In this document: piece by piece, positions 58,416 through 64,000 of the stretch | How the letters are laid out: every line of letters begins with the position of its first letter | How positions within the stretch are numbered: position 1 is the first letter of the stretch | Origin: Paragonimus westermani | Lineage: Eukaryota; Platyhelminthes; Trematoda; Plagiorchiida; Troglotrematidae | DNA: 64,000 nucleotides | Reading direction: 5' to 3' | Assembly (NCBI GenBank): GCA_008508345.1 | Contig: QNGE01000872.1 | Coordinates: forward strand, 110,631 to 174,630 | The notes under the pieces: model-generated | The model's database searches: none | Told to the model about the DNA's origin: nothing | Seen by the model: the letters and a program-made list of their open reading frames with translations, nothing else | Translations under genes and position numbers: made by a program

Positions 58416-59512
58416 GTGATGCTCTGGGCTTTCATGTCGGGGTCCTTATGACAGTGAACACCATTGGTTGGCGGCGCTGTCTGTTATAGTGAAGAGTGGA
58501 ATCCATTTGAGCTGCTGTTGCTAATCTCTCCGTACGTCTTCTCTGTGTGTGCTGGTTATACACAGTATCTTTTCCCTCTCATTTTGACCCGCTCGTCACT
58601 CTGTATGGCCTTCATGTGTTGCATATATTATAGTATATATGGATTCGAAACCCCGACGTTTTCCGTTTTCATTTCTGCACTAACTTGACGATTCTCCACC
58701 GAATGCATCTCACATGGGGTGAACCGTCGAAATATTTCAATTGAACACGCAGTCGTGTGGTAATGACACGTGGGTATTGCTAAAGCAGAGCAGATCGTAT
58801 TGTTCAGTGTGTTGCTTGTCTTGTTTTACACCCGGTTTCGCCGTCTCCTTAGCTTCGCCGTTACTCTTGATCGGTCACACTTTCGTTGAGCGCTTGGTTT
58901 GCTTTGACAGCCAAAAATCAATTACTCCTTGTTTCCTCACAGTGTTTCGATGTGATATCCAAAGATGAAATTCTGTTTCCTCTTTTCTGACTGCAGTTGG
59001 CTGGCAGTTGATAATCAGTTAATCATGTAACCGAAACTATTTGAACACATGAGAGTTACTGTCACCCGTGAGTTGTTGTGGGTAATGCATTCTATTTACA
59101 CGGTTGGGAAGTCATATTCATCGCACGTGTACTGTCGAATATAACGTTCACGTTAATTTATAAACGTCTTATATCCACTTCTGTACCTCCTTATCATTTA
59201 TTGCATGCGACAGAGCGGAACATAAACGACATTGTTTTCTTGAACAATTATATAGAAAATGTATCGTTTACACATTTCAATTTTAAACCTGTCCTTGGCA
59301 AAATACAAAACTCCGTAATAGTGCTCGTTCCGCTGTGCATTTTTTCGAATCGGTCTCCTTACCTCATAGCATCAATGTTTTATCACCTCCAGTGGAAAGG
59401 TTTCAGATTGATCTCACCAATACTTAATCCTCAACATCCTAATGATCAAAGATTTTGTTCGACTTCGGACTTAACGTCACCATTGCTCGATATCTCCTGT
59501 CGTCTGTCGTAG
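58416..59512. other. No gene recognised
   Basis: T-rich, with a long hydrophobic plus frame (59078-59512) typical of intron translation. Confidence 0.45.
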
Positions 59513-61048
59513 ATGGATTTTGTACCGAAAAGTAATTGCTTGGCCGCAGATTCAGATCCGCTAATGAAATCACCTAGCCCATCTGTCCGGTCACCGCCAT
59601 CTGGACGTTTTACAGATGCTTCCAAATCCCCTAAACCCGTTCAATTATTCATTCACTCAATGCCACCGAATACGTCGATGCAAATGTCTGGTAACAACGA
59701 AGACCCTGGCTCTCCGTGCCTCACTTCCAAAGTCAGTGGAACCCTCGCTGGTTAGTTACTCCATACTGTTACACCTGATTTTGTCTGTCAGTTTCGTATC
59801 CCCCATTTACCCCTCCGAAACCTAGTGGTCAGTTTATTGACACTCAAAAAGAACATTCTTGATTAACTCCCCAACTTTCTCAAGTCTTCCCTAGTGAGAA
59901 AAAACGGTGTGGCGACCAGGTTTGTTTCCAATCTTTCATCATCAGGTTAGGTATTTCATGTTTATCCAGGGATTTTCTAACGTCGTCGCTGTTAGGGTGA
60001 ACAGCTCGGACGGATAGGTGTGTGGAGATCCAACCCAAGAGTGCGCCCATATACCACTTCAAGGCAACCTTGTTGTGTTTGAAATCTCCCCACTCAAAAA
60101 ACTTGTTCGTTGGTTTCCGTGACGTACCGTTTCGATCACAGCAGCCTGCTTGTTGTATATCCCATTCGCTGTCTTACTTCCACGGAAGAATGAGCCAGGC
60201 ACAGTTTCGTTCATTTGAACATCCCATTTACACTCTGTTGCTACCCGATGCGAATGGTTCACAGATAAAATCGATCTTGCGTTGCGGACTGCTTGCGTGT
60301 AGGACATGCAGGCCTGTCGTATTCGCCTTTGCTCATAATTCGTGAATTTTGGTCTCGAATAATTTGCTTCCTTTGACTCAGCGTGAAGCTTCCTGACTGT
60401 CACATGACGGTGAACGTTGTGCGATATAAAAACTATGAACTTTTTAACTTAGCTCAATCGTAGACCTGTCTTAAACCTACGTGAATTTGAACATTGGTTT
60501 ATAGTTCTTTCCGGTTGTTTGCTCTCTGGACTAAAACAAATTGATTTCATGAGTACTTGTCCTGTAAGCTAGTGACATGGGTAGTTCTTAGTCTGCCCAG
60601 TATCGCACATACAGCACTAGACTAATTAATGCAGTTTGAGTGACCACACTTCTTCATTTTTGCTTGTTTCTCCACTTCTGGTTGTCATTCTCAAGAGAAC
60701 TTTCCAGTGTCCGATTGCTCCCATATGTTACTCAACGAAGAGGATGCCCTGTTAGCGCTGAACAATATGCCTGCTCTAGTCTCGTCTACTAACAAAACCG
60801 AGCGCGTCACAGTTGGTGATACCAGCAAATTGTGTTCGCAGCAAGAGGGCTGTGAATTGCTCCCATCAGAGCCCCCACCTCATACCATAAGCATACAACA
60901 CTCTGCCTGTGCGAATTCTACAGGGGTACCTGGAAGATCGACATCTGCTTCTGGTGCAAGATCACAGGTAATAGTTTCTAAACCGCCTGCTGATACCCTA
61001 CAATGGTTGGCAAAGAAAAAGGATTTTGTTCCAGTTTCGGATGAAACG
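59513..61048 (+). CDS. Two exons of an unidentified gene (partial)
   Basis: Exon 59513-59750 (after TCGTAG, before GTTAGT) and exon 60708-61048 (after TTCCAG, before GTTAGT) join in phase: the last G of the first plus TG of the second makes Val and the frame continues. Together they encode about 193 residues, low in complexity and rich in Ser and Pro (MKSPSPSVRSPPSG, LPSEPPPHTISIQ). KDFVPVSDET at the end echoes MDFVPKSN at the start. The intron is 957 nt. They lie on the same strand as nibrin, 15 kb downstream, and could be its disordered middle region. However, exon 8 ends in phase 2 and would meet TGA if joined directly to 59513, so either more exons intervene or this is another gene. No domain recognised. 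Confidence 0.5.
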
Positions 61049-62619
61049 GTTAGTTTCATCATTGAGATGTCACATTTTAAATAAATAATATTAAATGTGT
61101 AACTCAATGATACTTGTGCCCCACCTCTATTAAAATAGGTGAACACTTGCTCCAGCGCACACATGCTTTTTTGGTGGGTTCGTTTTCTCTGCATGTAGTG
61201 AACACATAATTGGTGGCATCCGTTTCGGAGGTGTAGGACGCCTGCACCTCTGAACTTGATTACACGTAGTCTGTTCTAACCCATGTGATAATAGTAATCG
61301 GACTACCTTATTTGTACCAAACGCATTCGCCGTCCTTTGGGTGACGGTTCGATGTGAACACCTTCAAGTCTGCCATGGCCAGTGGTATCGTCACGGTTTA
61401 ACGCTATCACTTCACCACGACTTATGGCGTCCATACTTTGCTTACTGCGAGCTTGTATTCACGGATGCGCAGCTGCCGTTCACCGAACTTTCAGATACTC
61501 ATCCGGAACGCACTCTTTCAAGCGATCCGATTCAAGGCTGCGTCCTTCCATAAACCAAGACCGATATTGTGTAGCGAAAGACTTGCGTGATTAACATCTG
61601 TGCCGCATTAATTGTCCATGAGGATTCCGCTTACCTGCTTCCTGATGCCCGTGTAACCACTGCTTCGGGATTCACTCATCAGTCATCTGCCAAGCGTGAC
61701 CTGGCAAACGAATTTGGCCGAGCGTCAACATCATCCCAGATCGGCCCATGTTTGTTCAGTGTTCAAAACTTTGTTTTACAATTTACTGCCCAAAATGCGC
61801 CCTAGACATTACAAGTGGAAGTGGCTTAAATACCTCATACTCCACCGGTACAATATACAGATTCTAGTGCCGTACAACGGAGTTGACAGTACCGTTAGCC
61901 GGTGGAAAAACAGCTTCCTTTCATTTCCAGGATGTAACCCCTATAGGCACGTCTTTCAAGACGTCCGTAAACAGCGCTATCATTTGCTATGCGAGCTCGC
62001 GATCTGAGGTCCGCAGACAGTTCCGTCGACAAATTGCTGCCTAGGCGACAGAAGTCTGAACAGTTGTCCCCACTGTCTTCAGTAGTCCGAATTTTAGGTC
62101 TAAGCGCAGCAGTTCTGCCCAAAGAAGATTAAACGAAAGAAAACATCCTTCCTATGTCGTTACTCAAGTCAAATTTGATTGTCGCGATCGCGAAAGCCAT
62201 AACCATATTTTGCAGTTTTTCACTGTGCACAAACGGCACATTGTTAGCTGCGAACGGCCGAGCCTCGTAGCAGCTTCGAAGCGTCGAATATTTAGCAGGT
62301 AACCATCCATGCGGTTTTCCATTTGCCAATCGTCCTCCTAATTCTAAGGAGCAACTTTCAGTCTTGAGTTCAAATACAAACTAAGTAAGGTTGTGGCTGA
62401 GACACTGTTCTGCTTCACACCGGTGACAACATCCAAATCATCAGAGGTCTATCTGTACAGCTGCATTTTTGTTCTCGTACCCATTCGTTGCGTTATACTT
62501 GAATTCAGGAACTTATCCGTGCAATCAGGCGTATCTAGCTCTGTGGAAAATGCTTGGTAGCCCGCATAATCCACGATGAGAACGTATTTTGGCTGGCCGC
62601 GTTGAAGGAACTTTTCTAG
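61049..62619. other. No gene recognised
   Basis: Plus frames at 61341-61553 and 61587-62007 are partly protein-like (for example CAALIVHEDSAYLLPDARVT) but show no family pattern. They could be the degraded 5' part of LINE C. Confidence 0.35.
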
Positions 62620-64000
62620 AGGCTAGAAAGTACCGCACACCCAGAGCTCTATTGTGATTGATTCGGTATTGACACTGCCCATCAAGAGCGTTCTTGTTCA
62701 AGTCTATGTAATTTGGCGGAACAAGATTCAATCCTTTCTGTTTATATTCGCACACATACACATAGTTGGGAAAGAAAGTTGTGCTCAGATCTGAACTTTT
62801 CTAAGGCCTTCGATCGAGTAGGCTATTTACCGCTGTGTGTGAAGCTTCGCAAGTATGTTGCTGAAAATCCCCTACTCCTTTGGCTCACAAAATACCTCCA
62901 AGACCGCTATTTTAATGTCCGAGTGAACGGGACTTTTTCAGATTGGCATTGTTTGACCGGTGGTGCCCCCCAAGGTCACATATCAAGACGTACTATTTAC
63001 TTTGTTTGTCATGAGAACGACAGAGTAGCGAACAAGACTTGTTTTCTGTATTTGATCATCAGGCTAATTACAACACAATAAATATGAAAAAAGTGACTAG
63101 TGTGAGTCAGAAAAACGGTCAATATAGGTTAAGGACGACAAGTTTGTTATCAGTTACGTGATCACTGTTCCAAATCATGGACTTGACTGATTGTGGGCCA
63201 GGGGAGGTTAAGTGTGCTTGAAGTCGTTCAACGTCTCAGTTCTCCAGTGCTATCATATACTGATGACGAATTTGGCGTACAGTAGAGAGTATAACTGATA
63301 GTGCCGACGGGCCGCAGATAATCATCTCCCATGTAAAAGGACGCACCTCCTTCATTTAGACTGCACAGATTACCTTATGAGAGGCGGAGAACTGAGCACC
63401 ATCACATATAAGCTCGATTTTGGCAGTATCGTTTCAAGGGAACCTGACCTATCTCCCAAGATCGCCACAATGCCTAGGGAAAGGTGACTCGCTACCTCGG
63501 TCACTCACCAAATTCCTCGGACGATTTCATCACTATACTCAATTCGCTATTGTGCCTCCAATTTTGCTAAATATTCAAGCTTGCCATCCTTATTTTTGAA
63601 ATGCATTCGGTTGTTAAGAATGTACAGCGTAGAACTACAAAACAGGGATACTGCTTTATCCGATAGGTTGTGCCGCGTACGAAAGTTCTCAATATGCTAC
63701 CGGCATATCAGAGAAGACTCCACTTCAGCATATAGGATCCCACAGCACTCTTAACATGCTGTAATAAAAATCCTTGTGCTCAGCGAAAACGACCACTTCG
63801 AAGTAACTTGCTAAGGCTGCAACATAAAATGAGCCGTTTGATTTGTAGCCTTCGAATGTGTATAGTCTGGAACGGCTCAATAGAGTCTGTCGTGCCTGCA
63901 TCATCTGTGGTTGAGTTCAAGCGCAATTTCAACGCATCCGTTCCAGGCACCGAACCGAGTATTCGAGTAATATGGTCATCAGAATCATTGCGGCTTCTCA
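62620..64000 (+). mobile_element. CR1/Jockey-like LINE C, runs to or past the window end
   Basis: A plus-strand RT relic. A 122-codon frame (62713-63081) has LNFSKAFDRVGYLPLCVKLR (motif A region), PLLLWLTKYLQDRYFNVRVN, GTFSDWHCLTGG and APQGHISRRTIYF (motif B, usually VPQGSVLGPLLF). Later come YKLDFGSIVSREPDLS (about 63410), VQRRTTK (about 63628), VLNMLPAYQRRLHFS, RLQHKMSRLICSLRM, VWNGSIESVVPASSVVEFKR (63860-63930), which match the C-terminal pattern ending WNxLPxxVVxAxSVxxFK. The motif C catalytic box is not visible. The 3' end is probably within the last 70 bases or just beyond. Confidence 0.8.
62713..63081 (+). pseudogene. LINE C reverse transcriptase fragment
   Basis: The most intact stretch of LINE C. 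The catalytic Asp of motif A is not in its usual place: YLDFSKAFDRV reads SDLNFSKAFDRV. The motif B Gln-Gly is retained (PQG). The frame runs off at 63081 before reaching the YADD box. Confidence 0.8.

Noticed and set aside
59078..59512. 144-codon hydrophobic plus ORF as a membrane protein
   Set aside because: T-rich intron-like sequence gives Phe/Leu/Ile-rich translation, and it ends right at the acceptor of the following exon.
44573..59750. Direct splice from nibrin exon 8 to the exon at 59513
   Set aside because: Exon 8 ends in phase 2 with TG, and the next exon starts with A, which would create TGA.

Overview
This window reads as nuclear DNA of a flatworm, most likely a parasitic one (trematode or cestode; I cannot fix the species). 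Three observations support this. The one intact host gene I can model is a multi-exon eukaryotic gene whose early introns are only 36-47 nt long, which is characteristic of flatworms. The repeats belong to RTE, CR1/Jockey-like and R2-clade LINEs, Ty3/gypsy and BEL/Pao LTR elements. There is also a tRNA-headed SINE. Nothing bacterial is seen (no operons, tRNA or rRNA genes, or CRISPR).

Layout. Bases 1-5.6 kb hold a short tandem repeat, an unidentified exon-like frame and a Ty3/gypsy gag relic. At 5.6-6.8 kb lies the 5' part of an RTE element (leader plus endonuclease only). At 7.6-11.2 kb there is a decayed CR1-like LINE on the minus strand, interrupted by a SINE in the same orientation. At 14.3-17.0 kb there is a second CR1-like LINE on the plus strand. 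It is followed directly by a nearly complete R2-clade element (17.0-19.85 kb), a TAG-rich tail and the start of a second R2-like copy (19.85-20.33 kb). At 20.9-25.6 kb sits the most complete mobile element, a BEL/Pao LTR retrotransposon on the minus strand. Its two 482-bp LTRs differ at about two positions, but its coding region is broken, and an internal in-frame deletion fuses the start of RNase H to the C-terminal integrase-associated domain.

From 27.7 to 40 kb there are a minus-strand gypsy pol relic, a pair of SINE tails in inverted orientation, an RTE leader copy and a DUF4806-domain gene with 35-36 nt introns that looks inactivated. These are followed by a perfect 24-bp inverted repeat, a MULE/ZSWIM-like transposase relic and another RTE endonuclease fragment. 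The clearest host gene is nibrin (NBN/NBS1) on the plus strand at 40.6-44.7 kb. Eight exons encode the FHA and tandem BRCT region in the human domain order. Its C-terminal exons, with the MRE11- and ATM-binding motifs, were not found.

From 45 to 58.4 kb there are another SINE, a plus-strand gypsy RNase H/integrase relic and four RTE fragments. At 59.5-61.0 kb two phase-compatible exons of an unidentified disordered protein occur on the nibrin strand. The window ends inside a third CR1/Jockey-like LINE (62.6-64 kb). Long stretches between these features have no gene I can support, and they are listed as such.
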